A stretch of 64,000 nt of DNA from MED-G17 sp963991985 (GTDB taxonomy: Bacteria; Bacteroidota; Bacteroidia; NS11-12g; UBA9320), in assembly GCA_963991985.1 (NCBI GenBank), contig CAXDRX010000004.1:1-64000 (forward strand), read 5' to 3'. The notes under the pieces were generated by a model. That model worked only from the letters and a program-made list of their open reading frames with translations. It was not told where the DNA came from and ran no database searches. Position numbers and translations under genes: made by a program. Positions within the stretch are counted from its first letter, which is position 1; each line of letters starts with the position of its first letter. This document shows positions 17,752 to 25,869 of the stretch, piece by piece.

Positions 17752-18474
17752 ATGAAACTGAGGGCAGACAATTTGGTTAAGCAATATCGAAAAATAAAGG
17801 TAGTAGACCAAATTAGCTTAGAAGTAGAGCAAGGAGAAATCGTTGGACTTTTGGGCCCCAATGGTGCCGGAAAAACAACTACCTTTTATATGATAGTTGG
17901 CCTAATCAAACCTGACGAAGGTTCCATTTTTTTGGATGATCACGAACTAACCAAGTTGCCCATGTACAAAAGAGCACAAAATGGAGTTGGGTATTTGCCC
18001 CAAGAAGCAAGTGTCTTTCGAGGTTTAAGCGTTGAAGACAATATTCGCTCGGTTTTGGAAATGCAGAACATTGCCAAAGATGAACGAGAAGAAAAAGTGG
18101 AAAGTCTGTTGGAGGAGTTTAGCCTAAAAAAAGTTAGAAAAAATTTGGGTTCTGTTCTTTCTGGGGGCGAACGTAGAAGAACTGAAATTGCTCGTGCATT
18201 GGCGGTGAATCCAAATTTTGTATTGCTCGATGAACCTTTTGCTGGAGTAGACCCTATTGCCGTTGAAGATATTCAACAAATTGTTTTGCAGCTTACCCGT
18301 AAAAATATTGGCGTTCTCATTACAGATCATAATGTACACGAAACGCTTAGTATTGTCGATAGAGCCTACCTTATGTTCGAAGGTCGCTTACTGAAAAGTG
18401 GAAAGGTAAAAGACTTAACAAACGATGAAATGGTGAGAAAAGTCTATTTGGGAAAAAACTTTGAATTGAGATGA
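17752..18474 (+). CDS. lptB: LPS export ABC transporter ATP-binding protein
   Basis: A 240-residue ABC ATPase that powers LptFG to extract lipopolysaccharide from the inner membrane. Walker A GPNGAGKT is at 35-42. TTTFYMIVGL, the LptB-specific stretch after Walker A, is present, as are the signature LSGGERRR and Walker B FVLLDEPFAGVDP. The ATG matches the family start MKLRA; an in-frame TTG 9 nt upstream is 7 nt after a TAGCTTTG box and is an alternative. It overlaps the next gene by 4 nt (ATGA). Confidence 0.95.
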   Translation: MKLRADNLVKQYRKIKVVDQISLEVEQGEIVGLLGPNGAGKTTTFYMIVGLIKPDEGSIFLDDHELTKLPMYKRAQNGVGYLPQEASVFRGLSVEDNIRSVLEMQNIAKDEREEKVESLLEEFSLKKVRKNLGSVLSGGERRRTEIARALAVNPNFVLLDEPFAGVDPIAVEDIQQIVLQLTRKNIGVLITDHNVHETLSIVDRAYLMFEGRLLKSGKVKDLTNDEMVRKVYLGKNFELR

Positions 18475-19427
18475 AAAAAACAACCCCAATAATTCTGCTT
18501 ATACTCTGTTTATACGCCTGCCAAGCGTCAAAAAATGACAACAATTTTGCGATTGAAAATCCATCTGAAGTAGATAAGATTTTTATTTCAAAAAGAAATG
18601 GAGCCTATGCACGGTTAGAGAAAAAAGGCAATCGATGGTTTTTGCAGGACAGCAGTGAGGTCTCATCTACAGCCATTCAACTTTTGGTAAAAGAGACCAT
18701 AGGAAAAATAAAAGTGAAGGGCCCAGCGCCCAAAACGGCCATGGAAAATGTTTTGAAGCGTATGAGCATTGCAGGGAAAAAGGTGGAACTATATAGCCAA
18801 AACAAAAAAATAAAAAGTTATTATGTTGGCGGCACAACGCCAGACATGCTTGGAACTTACATGCTTATGGAAGGAGCAAAGACACCTTATGTAACCCATA
18901 TTCCTGGATTTAATGGGTACTTGAATATTCGATTTTCTGTGGATCCTTCCCAATGGCAAAGTAAGCAACTATTTGATTTTCAATCAGATGAGATTGAAAA
19001 AATATCTATGGTGTATCCTTCAGAACCGCACGCTTCTTTTACGCTTAGCCAACAGGAAAACCAAACAATTTGGACCCATCAAGGGAAAAAACAAATAAGC
19101 CGGCAAGCTTTTGCCAGTTATTTTCAATCTTTTCAAAGGAAGTTTGCCGAGGGCTTTGATGTTTTACCCAAAACCGAGTTGGATTCTATTTTTGGTCAAA
19201 AGCCCTATGTGATTATGGAAGTTTGGGCCAAAAAAAATAAGAAAGTTAAGCTGGAGATATTTCATCGGGAGAGTTATGATAAAATGCATGGTCTTTATAC
19301 AAAAAATGGAGAAAGATTAGCGCATGACCCCAATCGATTTAATGCTCGATTAAACAAGGGCAATAAGATTTGTGTCATCCAGCAATTTGCCTTTAAAGAT
19401 ATTTTGAAAAAAGCACAAGATTTCTAA
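18471..19427 (+). CDS. DUF4340 lipoprotein
   Basis: A 318-residue protein with a lipoprotein signal (lipobox LYAC, Cys17). The body has the repeated two-part DUF4340 architecture: RNGAYARLEKKGNRWFLQDS, then a chain of beta strands and helices with YVGGTTPDMLGTYMLMEG, and a second half starting SKQLFDFQSDEIEKISM. Function of the family is unknown; it is often tied to ABC transport of the Gld type. Here it is coupled to lptB by a 4-nt overlap and to the J-domain gene with no gap. Confidence 0.8.
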   Translation: MKKTTPIILLILCLYACQASKNDNNFAIENPSEVDKIFISKRNGAYARLEKKGNRWFLQDSSEVSSTAIQLLVKETIGKIKVKGPAPKTAMENVLKRMSIAGKKVELYSQNKKIKSYYVGGTTPDMLGTYMLMEGAKTPYVTHIPGFNGYLNIRFSVDPSQWQSKQLFDFQSDEIEKISMVYPSEPHASFTLSQQENQTIWTHQGKKQISRQAFASYFQSFQRKFAEGFDVLPKTELDSIFGQKPYVIMEVWAKKNKKVKLEIFHRESYDKMHGLYTKNGERLAHDPNRFNARLNKGNKICVIQQFAFKDILKKAQDF

Positions 19428-20162
19428 ATGGCAAAGTGGATTGGAGCCATACTGGGTTTTATTTTTTTTAGGGGTTTAGGTGCGCTCATCGGATTTTTCA
19501 TTGGCAACGCCATTGACCAATCCTCGAGGATTGAGTTTCGTACTTTTCGAGGACCATCTCAAAATTTTGGCAATCCCAACCCTCAAGACTTTTCTCAGAT
19601 ACTACTTCTTTTGACAGCGGCTGTGATGAAGGCAGATGGACGAATTTTGAAGACAGAGCTAAACTATGTAAAGGATTTTTTTGTCTCCAACTTTGGAATT
19701 GATAAGACACAAAAAGACATGTTGAGGCTTCGCGAAATTTTAAAAAGCAGCAATTTACAAGTCGATCTTTTGTGTCGTCAGGTTGCTAGATTTATGCAGA
19801 TTTCCGCAAGGATTCAACTCCTACATTACCTATTTGGGGTTGCAAAGGCAGACGGCCACATTAGTGAAAGTGAATTCAATTTGCTGAAAAAAATCGCACT
19901 TGCGCTAAATATAAGCAACAGTGAATTCCAATCGATTGGGGCCATGTTTAAAGCCGAATCGGTGGACAATTCTTATCAAGTTTTGGAAATTGCATCTTCA
20001 GCTACAGACGAAGAAGTAAAAAAGGCCTATCGAAAAATGGCAAGAAAATATCATCCTGATTTGGTCGCCAATTTAGGGCCCGAACACAGCAAAGCAGCGG
20101 AAGAAAAGTTTAAAAAAGTTCAAGCTGCCTATGAAAAAATCTGTAAAGAAAGAAGCATTTAA
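19428..20162 (+). CDS. TerB-like and DnaJ-domain membrane protein (DjlA-like)
   Basis: The 244-residue protein begins with a glycine-rich membrane segment (IGAILGFIFFRGLGALIGFFIG). A TerB/tellurite-resistance-like helical domain follows (about 55-160: LLLTAAVMKADGRILKTELNYVKDFF and LFGVAKADGHISESEFNLL). The C-terminal J domain (about 175-242) contains the HPD motif that stimulates DnaK (ARKYHPDLV). This is the DjlA order, so it is probably a membrane-bound DnaK co-chaperone. It starts directly after the DUF4340 stop and its end overlaps convergent trmB by 4 nt. Confidence 0.88.
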   Translation: MAKWIGAILGFIFFRGLGALIGFFIGNAIDQSSRIEFRTFRGPSQNFGNPNPQDFSQILLLLTAAVMKADGRILKTELNYVKDFFVSNFGIDKTQKDMLRLREILKSSNLQVDLLCRQVARFMQISARIQLLHYLFGVAKADGHISESEFNLLKKIALALNISNSEFQSIGAMFKAESVDNSYQVLEIASSATDEEVKKAYRKMARKYHPDLVANLGPEHSKAAEEKFKKVQAAYEKICKERSI

Positions 20163-20797
20163 TTCAAAGAAAATTGAAGATATTTAATTTTCTTATTTTC
20201 TTCAATCCATTGTTTTTCATAAAATGTTTTGAGTTGTAATTCAGATGATATTTGCGGCTCTTTGTAAAGATCTTTGATGTTTCGGTGTAGGGGCAACTGA
20301 AGCTTAGAGATTATTTCTAGCGTATATTCATACAACAAATCATCGTCGGTCTTAAGATGTATGAATGCTTTGGGGCGTAAAATTTTGTTGTAATACCCTA
20401 AAAAAATTGGGTTGGTGAGTCTTTTTCGTTCTTTTTTGTGCTGAGGGTCGGGAAAAGTAATCCAAATTTCATCTACCTCAGAAGATTCAAAATATTGCTC
20501 GATATGATCAATCTGAGTTCTTAAAAACCCAACATTGGTCAGTTGGTTTTCCAATGCATATCGTGCACCCTTCCACATTCTATTTGCTTTGATGTCTACT
20601 CCAATGAAGTTTTGATTGGCATACTTTTCTGCAAGGCCTATCGCATATTCTCCTTTGCCACATGCAAGTTCTAAACAAATTGGGAATTGGTTTTTAAAAA
20701 AGTCCCTTCTCCAATTTCCTTTAAAAGAAACATCCTTTTCCACGGTATTGGAAAAGGATGAAAATTCTTTAAATCGTTTTAATTTTTGTTGGGCCAC
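20159..20797 (-). CDS. trmB: tRNA (guanine46-N7)-methyltransferase
   Basis: A 212-residue SAM-dependent enzyme that methylates G46 in the tRNA variable loop. The SAM motif ELACGKGEYAIGLA, the acidic GVDIKANRMWKGA and the catalytic ITFPDPQHKKERKRLT segment are intact. GTG at 20797 is chosen as start because it aligns with the family start (MxQxKLxRF) and follows the upstream stop by 8 nt. A longer ATG start at 20854 would read through the end of the HMA gene. Likely cotranscribed with the metal-related genes upstream. Confidence 0.93.
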   Translation of the reverse strand: MAQQKLKRFKEFSSFSNTVEKDVSFKGNWRRDFFKNQFPICLELACGKGEYAIGLAEKYANQNFIGVDIKANRMWKGARYALENQLTNVGFLRTQIDHIEQYFESSEVDEIWITFPDPQHKKERKRLTNPIFLGYYNKILRPKAFIHLKTDDDLLYEYTLEIISKLQLPLHRNIKDLYKEPQISSELQLKTFYEKQWIEENKKIKYLQFSLN

Positions 20798-20805
20798 AGG
20801 AGCAC

Positions 20806-21138
20806 TTATCCATGACCACCTGGCTGGCAGCACTTTGGCAATTTTTTTTCGCAAACGGGGTTTGCTTTTTTCTTTTCCGAGCCATAACCCAATTCACTAA
20901 TGAGATGGTAAATGTCTTCTTCAGACAATTGTTTATCATTGTAAACCACCTTTAAGTCTTTGGTATCTACATCCCATTGGGCATATTTAATCCCTTTTTT
21001 GTCCAATAGTTTTGACTCGATTCGGTCTTTACAACTGCCACACTGGCCATAAACTTTGAAACTGGTTTCCACTTTTTTTGCATGGGCAGAAACAGCGAAA
21101 AACAGGCCTAGTGTAAGCATTAAAGTTATTTTTTTCAT
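20806..21138 (-). CDS. Secreted heavy-metal-associated (HMA) domain protein
   Basis: A 110-residue protein with a signal peptide (about 1-20, SAHA) and an HMA ferredoxin-like domain. The metal-binding CxxC is Cys33-Gly-Ser-Cys36. A C-terminal tail holds extra potential ligands: Cys96, Cys103, Cys104 and His109. It probably binds copper or a similar soft metal in the periplasm. It lies 17 nt downstream of a TonB receptor with its own Cys pair, so a metal relay is plausible (inference). Confidence 0.85.
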   Translation of the reverse strand: MKKITLMLTLGLFFAVSAHAKKVETSFKVYGQCGSCKDRIESKLLDKKGIKYAQWDVDTKDLKVVYNDKQLSEEDIYHLISELGYGSEKKKANPVCEKKLPKCCQPGGHG

Positions 21139-21155
21139 ACTGTAAAATTACAGAT

Positions 21156-23414
21156 TTATTTAAACATTTCTTTTTTCTCTAGCCATCTGTATCGGAATCC
21201 TGCATAAATATTTCTACCCAAAACGGGTCCACCGGCAAATCCGGCATCAAAACTTCTCGAGGAAGGACTTGTAACGGCTGCGATTGGATTTTCTATTTTG
21301 TAGTTAAACAAATTGGTTGAACCGATGAAATAATTCATTTTATCGCGCCGGTAATTAAAATTTAAATTAAAGATTTGATAACTAGGAATGTTCTTTATTT
21401 TGCTTAAAGGTGATCTTTGTTTACTGTTCCAATTTGTGATGATCGATCCATCCCATTTTTTTGCTAGCTTCTGGGTATAGGCCAAAACAAAGCGATGTTT
21501 TGGTGTGAGCCAATTTTGCAAAAGTGGGGTGCCCTCTCCTTGGTATCTTGTTTTTGCTTCTAGGAACCGATAACCCAAGCGAAGGTCTATGGTCTTGTGG
21601 ATATCCCAATCCAATTGTGTTTGCAAACTCCGAGAATATCCTGCGCCTCTCAAAAAGTGCATTAGAAACAATCCGTCTGTTTCGAAATCAGGCACATAGC
21701 GTTGGATGAACTCCATAAAATAGAAATCTGTGCTTAGTTGCAAATCACGATGATTTATTTTGAACAAATGGCTCGCAGAAATACCCAAATTGATTGAGTG
21801 GTCCATTTGGCGGGGTAAAAGTAGCTTGGGGCTGTTTAGAAATGATCGGTTCCCAACAAAAAATTTTTGGTAATCTGCCAATATGTTTACTGGCCTTCTG
21901 CCATTTCCTATGTTGGCCCTAAAAATGGTTCGTTTGTTGGGAAGTCCTTGGCGTATATTGAACCTAAAAGTAAAAAAGTTGTCGAAGACCGAATTGAAAT
22001 CATATCTAATGCCTAAGATAGCGGAGGTATTTTTATTGGGCTTGAGATGGGTTTCCGAGAAAATTCCCAGATTATGTTGGGTCAGTGAGTCATGGTAAAG
22101 TAGGGGGAATATATCTTGGTATCGGCTCCTTACCTGATCTGATTTTCTGAACAAACCAACTCCACTTTTTGAAACCAATTTTTCCTCCAACATTGTTTTT
22201 TGGAAAATGAGATTGATACGGCTATGGGTTTGGCTCAACTTTGCTTGATCCATTGCAAGAATGAAGGGAGACAATTTTGCTGTTGGATAACGACTGAGTT
22301 CTTTTTGCTGATTTTTGTGCCGAACTTGAATCCCGATACTTGTTTCATGTCCAATGACAAAGCCTGTTTTTCCCCAAAGCTCAATTTTTTGGTTTTTGTT
22401 CCCAAACAAATTGTCTGAGAAGTTAATGGAGTCTTTGGACAGCGCTTTTTGGGTCCCTGAATTCCTGTTGGTTTTGATGTAATTTACGCCCATTTGGGTT
22501 TTCCAATTGGGCGAAAAATTGAATTTCCAACGATTGTCTAAAATGAATCGATTTTCAATGGGGATGTCCGAAAATCCATCATTGTTGCGATCTAAGAAAT
22601 AAGGTTGATGGTGAAGATGTCCCGATATTCTTGAGCTAACTTTTTCGGAAAACTTTTGTCGATAACTGACATCCAGCTCATTTTTAGGCTTTCCTGCGGA
22701 GAAGTAATCAATGAGTAATTTTTCGTCTCCGTCAGCCTGTTTGTACAGATAATCGATTTGTCCTGCCATACTCTCAAAACCATGAACAACCGAGCCGGGA
22801 CCTTTGGTGAGTTGAATACTTTTGATGAGTGGAGCAGGGACATAGGTAAGTCCGTCGTAAGCATCAATTCCATCGATTGAGGGAAGGGCGCCACTGGTAA
22901 TTTGGGTATAGTGACCATCCCAACCAAGCAATTGGATTTGTTTGATACCACTCACCGCATCTGCGTAATTGATATCTACTTGTGGCAAACCTTCAAAAGC
23001 ATCAGAAAGGTTACAGCATGCAAATTTTTGAAATTCTCTTTCTGAAACATTGATAATTGGTTGGACTTTGAACATGGAGATGCTTGCATCTTTTCTTTTT
23101 CCTTTCACTTTTATGCTCCCCAATTGTGTGATATCTTGAAGATAAAAATCATAGGTTCCGCTTTTGTAGACCTGAAGCGTATCAATAATAATGTCTTGTT
23201 GGTTGACAATCAAGTTGCCTTTGCCTTGGAAAGGGAAGGAATACTTTCCAGTACTATCAGTTAGTATATAGTTTTGATTGTTTGAATAACTGACCAAAAC
23301 CCCTTCAGCGGGCATCTTGGTGCTTTTTAAGTAAAGTGTTCCCTCTATGATTTGAGAAAACGCCGGCTTGCACAAAGTTCCGAGTGCAAGCAGGAAGATG
23401 ATTTTGGTTTTCAT
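21156..23414 (-). CDS. TonB-dependent receptor of the metal-associated type
   Basis: The 752-residue receptor has a signal peptide (to about 20, AFSQ), a short carboxypeptidase-like domain (21-95), a plug and a C-terminal barrel. The plug has a distinctive FACCNLSDAFE with Cys133-Cys134, then the segments DAVSGIKQIQLLGWDGHYTQI and KGPGSVVHGFESMAGQI. This ACCNLSE-type plug belongs to a Bacteroidota receptor group usually found beside HMA proteins and metal-efflux genes (family knowledge). A metal or metal-chelate cargo is inferred. The start is set by the signal peptide; longer starts add 34 unlikely residues. Confidence 0.88.
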   Translation of the reverse strand: MKTKIIFLLALGTLCKPAFSQIIEGTLYLKSTKMPAEGVLVSYSNNQNYILTDSTGKYSFPFQGKGNLIVNQQDIIIDTLQVYKSGTYDFYLQDITQLGSIKVKGKRKDASISMFKVQPIINVSEREFQKFACCNLSDAFEGLPQVDINYADAVSGIKQIQLLGWDGHYTQITSGALPSIDGIDAYDGLTYVPAPLIKSIQLTKGPGSVVHGFESMAGQIDYLYKQADGDEKLLIDYFSAGKPKNELDVSYRQKFSEKVSSRISGHLHHQPYFLDRNNDGFSDIPIENRFILDNRWKFNFSPNWKTQMGVNYIKTNRNSGTQKALSKDSINFSDNLFGNKNQKIELWGKTGFVIGHETSIGIQVRHKNQQKELSRYPTAKLSPFILAMDQAKLSQTHSRINLIFQKTMLEEKLVSKSGVGLFRKSDQVRSRYQDIFPLLYHDSLTQHNLGIFSETHLKPNKNTSAILGIRYDFNSVFDNFFTFRFNIRQGLPNKRTIFRANIGNGRRPVNILADYQKFFVGNRSFLNSPKLLLPRQMDHSINLGISASHLFKINHRDLQLSTDFYFMEFIQRYVPDFETDGLFLMHFLRGAGYSRSLQTQLDWDIHKTIDLRLGYRFLEAKTRYQGEGTPLLQNWLTPKHRFVLAYTQKLAKKWDGSIITNWNSKQRSPLSKIKNIPSYQIFNLNFNYRRDKMNYFIGSTNLFNYKIENPIAAVTSPSSRSFDAGFAGGPVLGRNIYAGFRYRWLEKKEMFK

Positions 23415-23482
23415 GTTTTTACATTTGATTTTTTCTGATTTGAGATGGTGATGCATTGCATCTTTTTTTCTCGAAAAGGGTA

Positions 23483-23854
23483 TCAAATTTGAAAACGCAT
23501 GAGACGCAGAAAACAAGTGTTTTGGGATAGCTTGGGCGGGGCTTCCTCGATATTGAAAAAGTCTTTAGGCCGTATTTGTGAAACGGAGAAAGAATTTTTG
23601 AAAATTTTGTAAAATGGTTTTACGGTGGCTTGGGCAAGGGCAATGGCTTGAATACCGCTTTCTTGTAGTTTTAGGTTTGCTTTTTTTTGGCAGCACTTTT
23701 TTGAAGTGGTTTTGGTGCAACACTTCTCAACATCATGACAAGTTTGATTTGCCAAAATTTCTTGAAAAAATGAGCAACAACATAAAGTCAAGTCCATCCC
23801 CCAGGTCTGAAATCCTAGCAAAATAGCAATGCTTATGTGTTTGACTTTTTTCAA
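23483..23854 (-). CDS. HYC_CC_PP-like cysteine-rich small secreted protein
   Basis: A 123-residue protein with a signal-like N-terminus, a Cys cluster (LCCCS, CHDVEKCC, KKCC) and an APP motif followed by a C-terminal LSQNTCFLRLMRFQI. This layout resembles the HYC_CC_PP family encoded beside TonB receptors and HMA proteins in Bacteroidota. The exact HYC motif is not evident, so the assignment is moderate. TTG is the start, 5 nt after an exact TACCTTTG box; the first ATG would remove the signal peptide. It probably heads the transcript with the receptor and the HMA gene. Confidence 0.6.
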   Translation of the reverse strand: MKKVKHISIAILLGFQTWGMDLTLCCCSFFQEILANQTCHDVEKCCTKTTSKKCCQKKANLKLQESGIQAIALAQATVKPFYKIFKNSFSVSQIRPKDFFNIEEAPPKLSQNTCFLRLMRFQI

Positions 23855-23859
23855 GGATG

Positions 23860-23867
23860 CAAAGGTA
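23860..23867 (-). promoter_or_regulatory. -7 box TACCTTTG, 5 nt before the TTG start at 23854
   Basis: Exact minus-strand TAnnTTTG lying only 5 nt before the start codon. If it is the promoter, the mRNA has essentially no 5' leader. Confidence 0.45.
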
Positions 23868-23875
23868 AAAAAATG

Positions 23876-24916
23876 TTAAAACTGATAAGAAAATCCAATG
23901 CCCAAAACATTCTTAAATTGAATTTTTGGTCCTTTTTTTTCCAGTTCAATGCCATTTTCATTTATGCGATAACTGATGTTGATGTCATCGTCATAAAGCA
24001 AATGAGCAAGAAAAGATACACCGATGTATTTACTGATTTTAAAATTTAGGTTTGTTTCCCAGCTGATGTCTATGTTCTTTCTGTTGTCTTTATTGGGGTC
24101 GGAGTAATTGTTGAATAGTTCTATGCGAGACCGAAGATTGATACTTTTTCTGAGTTCCTTCTGCAAAAGAGCTGTGAAGGATGCACCAAACTCAGAACGA
24201 AAGTTGGGATTCGCAGCCGAAAGGGGAATAAAAAAGTTCTTCTTGGCCAAAGAATCATCTTGAACAATGGTAAATTTCCCTGAAGCTGGTGAAAAATACA
24301 AAGACAGGGATGGAGTGGGCTTATAATCCAAACCGAGAGATGCCAGTAGGAAAGCTGGAGACAGAAACAGAGAGTTCAATGTGGGTTGACTTTCATCACT
24401 AAAGTCAAAACCTTGGGCAAATTGGGTCTTGAAGTTAAGGAGTGCAGCATATCTCAATTTTTCTTGGTTTTTTGTTTCCAAAGAGAATTTGGAGAGGATA
24501 TCAATTTTGTCTTCACTTTTTCTAGAATCCTCACCTGAATTTTGAACAAACCCAATTCCCAAATCAATAAAATTGTTCCATTCAAATTTATTTTTTTTGT
24601 AATCTGCTCGGTACGTTAGGGCGCTATTGAGTGCGAAAGAATTTACACCTCCGGCGGCCCAATTGCTGAATTCAGCCCTACTAAAGTTTATTCCCCAGAA
24701 TCCGTGCAGTGTCCAATAACCTTTAATTAATCTGAGTTGGTGAAGTTCTTCTTTTAGGGTGTTGTACTTTTTTTCTGCAGTTTTAAAGGTTTTCTCTGCT
24801 TGGGCAAGCTCTTTTCTTTTCCATTCAATCTTTTGCTCGTGGGTCTGAGCAAAAATATCCGGTAGGAAAGAGCATGAGCATACAAAAAATACAATCGAAT
24901 TTACAATTTTTTTCAT
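23876..24916 (-). CDS. DUF3078 outer-membrane-associated protein
   Basis: A 346-residue protein with a signal peptide (ending DIFAQ), a short charged helical or coiled-coil stretch (about 25-55, EWKRKELAQAEKTFKTAEKK), then a barrel-like body. The signature GFWGINFSRAEFSNWAAGGVNSFALN and the following RYAALLNFKTQFAQGFDF match DUF3078. The C-terminal FSYQF fits an outer-membrane barrel. Function unknown. The ATG is preferred because it directly precedes the signal peptide; a TACATTTG box lies 8 nt upstream. Confidence 0.85.
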   Translation of the reverse strand: MKKIVNSIVFFVCSCSFLPDIFAQTHEQKIEWKRKELAQAEKTFKTAEKKYNTLKEELHQLRLIKGYWTLHGFWGINFSRAEFSNWAAGGVNSFALNSALTYRADYKKNKFEWNNFIDLGIGFVQNSGEDSRKSEDKIDILSKFSLETKNQEKLRYAALLNFKTQFAQGFDFSDESQPTLNSLFLSPAFLLASLGLDYKPTPSLSLYFSPASGKFTIVQDDSLAKKNFFIPLSAANPNFRSEFGASFTALLQKELRKSINLRSRIELFNNYSDPNKDNRKNIDISWETNLNFKISKYIGVSFLAHLLYDDDINISYRINENGIELEKKGPKIQFKNVLGIGFSYQF

Positions 24917-24924
24917 AGCAAGCA

Positions 24925-24932
24925 CAAATGTA
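24925..24932 (-). promoter_or_regulatory. -7 box TACATTTG, 8 nt before the DUF3078 start
   Basis: Exact minus-strand TAnnTTTG just upstream of the ATG at 24916, in a 42-nt gap after the biotin-carrier gene. Confidence 0.45.
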
Positions 24933-24958
24933 TCGGTTTTTTGGTAAGTGCTACATTT

Positions 24959-25375
24959 TTAGACTTTTAATTCGAACAGGAGATCATTTTTATCTACTTT
25001 ATCATTGTTTGAAATGTGTACTTTTTCGATAGAGCCATCAAAAGTTGCTTTGATAATATTTTCCATTTTCATTGCTTCAATGATGGCCAAGGGATCACCT
25101 TTGGAAATGCTTTGATCTTTTTTGACCAGAACATTCAAAATAAGCCCTGGCATGGGCGCAAAAATTTTTGTTTGTATTTGGTTTTGGATATTTTCTAAGC
25201 CTAATTTTTGTAAAGTTTTTTCTAAGGAATGTTCATATTTTGTTTCTACCTGCTGGCCATTTATCTTCAGCTTCAATGTCTTTTTTTCCCAATCGGTATG
25301 TAAAACTTCAATATGATAACTTTTCGTTTTGTGTAGAAGGTGAAATTGATTTTCGCCTATTTTTTGTATGTCCAT
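24959..25375 (-). CDS. Biotin carboxyl carrier-type (biotinyl-lipoyl) protein
   Basis: The 138-residue protein has a C-terminal biotinyl domain with EAMKM at 100-104, placing the biotinylated lysine at Lys103. It is preceded by a segment APMPGLI typical of carrier proteins of propionyl-CoA/methylmalonyl-CoA or pyruvate-type carboxylases. The N-terminal about 60 residues form a separate small domain. No carboxylase subunit is adjacent, so its partner enzyme is not known. It lies 17 nt after the cupin gene on the same strand. Confidence 0.85.
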   Translation of the reverse strand: MDIQKIGENQFHLLHKTKSYHIEVLHTDWEKKTLKLKINGQQVETKYEHSLEKTLQKLGLENIQNQIQTKIFAPMPGLILNVLVKKDQSISKGDPLAIIEAMKMENIIKATFDGSIEKVHISNNDKVDKNDLLFELKV

Positions 25376-25392
25376 TGTGATTGCGCCTATTT

Positions 25393-25788
25393 TTAATTTT
25401 TAAAATGCCTGTCTGTCCCATCAAAATAAGGTGTTTGAACCGAAAGAACTTGCATCATTTTCCTTGATTTTATTTGCACAGAATGAAAAGTGTTTTTGGG
25501 CACAAAGACAACATCTCCTTTTTTAATGTTGAAAGATTCTTCACCGAGGTGAAACTTTCCTTTGCCTTTCAAAATATAAACAAGTTCGTTGTGTTCGATA
25601 TGTTTGTGAGCAGCCACAGTATCTTTTACCCAAACCAAAAAAGTAGAGGCGTTTGGGTTGTGGTTGAGATTTTTTACAGAGATATTTTTGGATTTGTCCC
25701 CGTTCAGTTTTAAAAGGTTTTTTACGAATTGACCATGCATTTTTTGGGAAAAAGCAAAGAAAAAGAAAAGCAAAATCGAAATTCTCAT
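25393..25788 (-). CDS. Secreted cupin-domain protein
   Basis: A 131-residue protein with a signal peptide (MRISILLFFFFAFSQ, cleavage near MHGQ) and a single cupin barrel. Cupin motif 1 appears as HKHIEHNELVYILKGKGKFHLG, with His and Glu in metal-ligand positions, and motif 2 as GDVVFVPKNTFHSVQ. It may bind a metal or a small ligand in the periplasm; substrate unknown. The start at 25788 is supported by the signal peptide and a TATTTTCG box 6 nt upstream. Confidence 0.8.
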   Translation of the reverse strand: MRISILLFFFFAFSQKMHGQFVKNLLKLNGDKSKNISVKNLNHNPNASTFLVWVKDTVAAHKHIEHNELVYILKGKGKFHLGEESFNIKKGDVVFVPKNTFHSVQIKSRKMMQVLSVQTPYFDGTDRHFKN

Positions 25789-25794
25789 GTTCGA

Positions 25795-25802
25795 CGAAAA
25801 TA
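25795..25802 (-). promoter_or_regulatory. -7-like box TATTTTCG, 6 nt before the cupin start
   Basis: The identical octamer at the identical spacing precedes the starts at 25870 and 34792. A TTTG lies 18 nt upstream of it, a fair -33 element. Confidence 0.45.
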
Positions 25803-25855
25803 AGCAAAGCAAACCCTTTACAAATATTTAACACTTATTTTGCATGCATCAGATG

Positions 25856-25863
25856 TATTTTCG
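25856..25863 (+). promoter_or_regulatory. -7-like box TATTTTCG, 6 nt before the GTG start at 25870
   Basis: Same octamer and spacing as before the cupin and MurF-Alr starts. It supports GTG at 25870 as the true PorV/Q start, because that start also gives a clean signal peptide. Confidence 0.45.
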
Positions 25864-25869
25864 ATTGTT

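Noticed and set aside
20798..20854. Longer ATG start for trmB
   Set aside because: It would overlap the end of the HMA gene and add residues absent from the family; GTG at 20797 fits better.
23450..23468. GATGCA-T-TGCATC hairpin followed by seven T
   Set aside because: It looks like a plus-strand terminator, but no plus-strand gene is upstream; it is in the leader of the TonB receptor gene and is only 6 bp.
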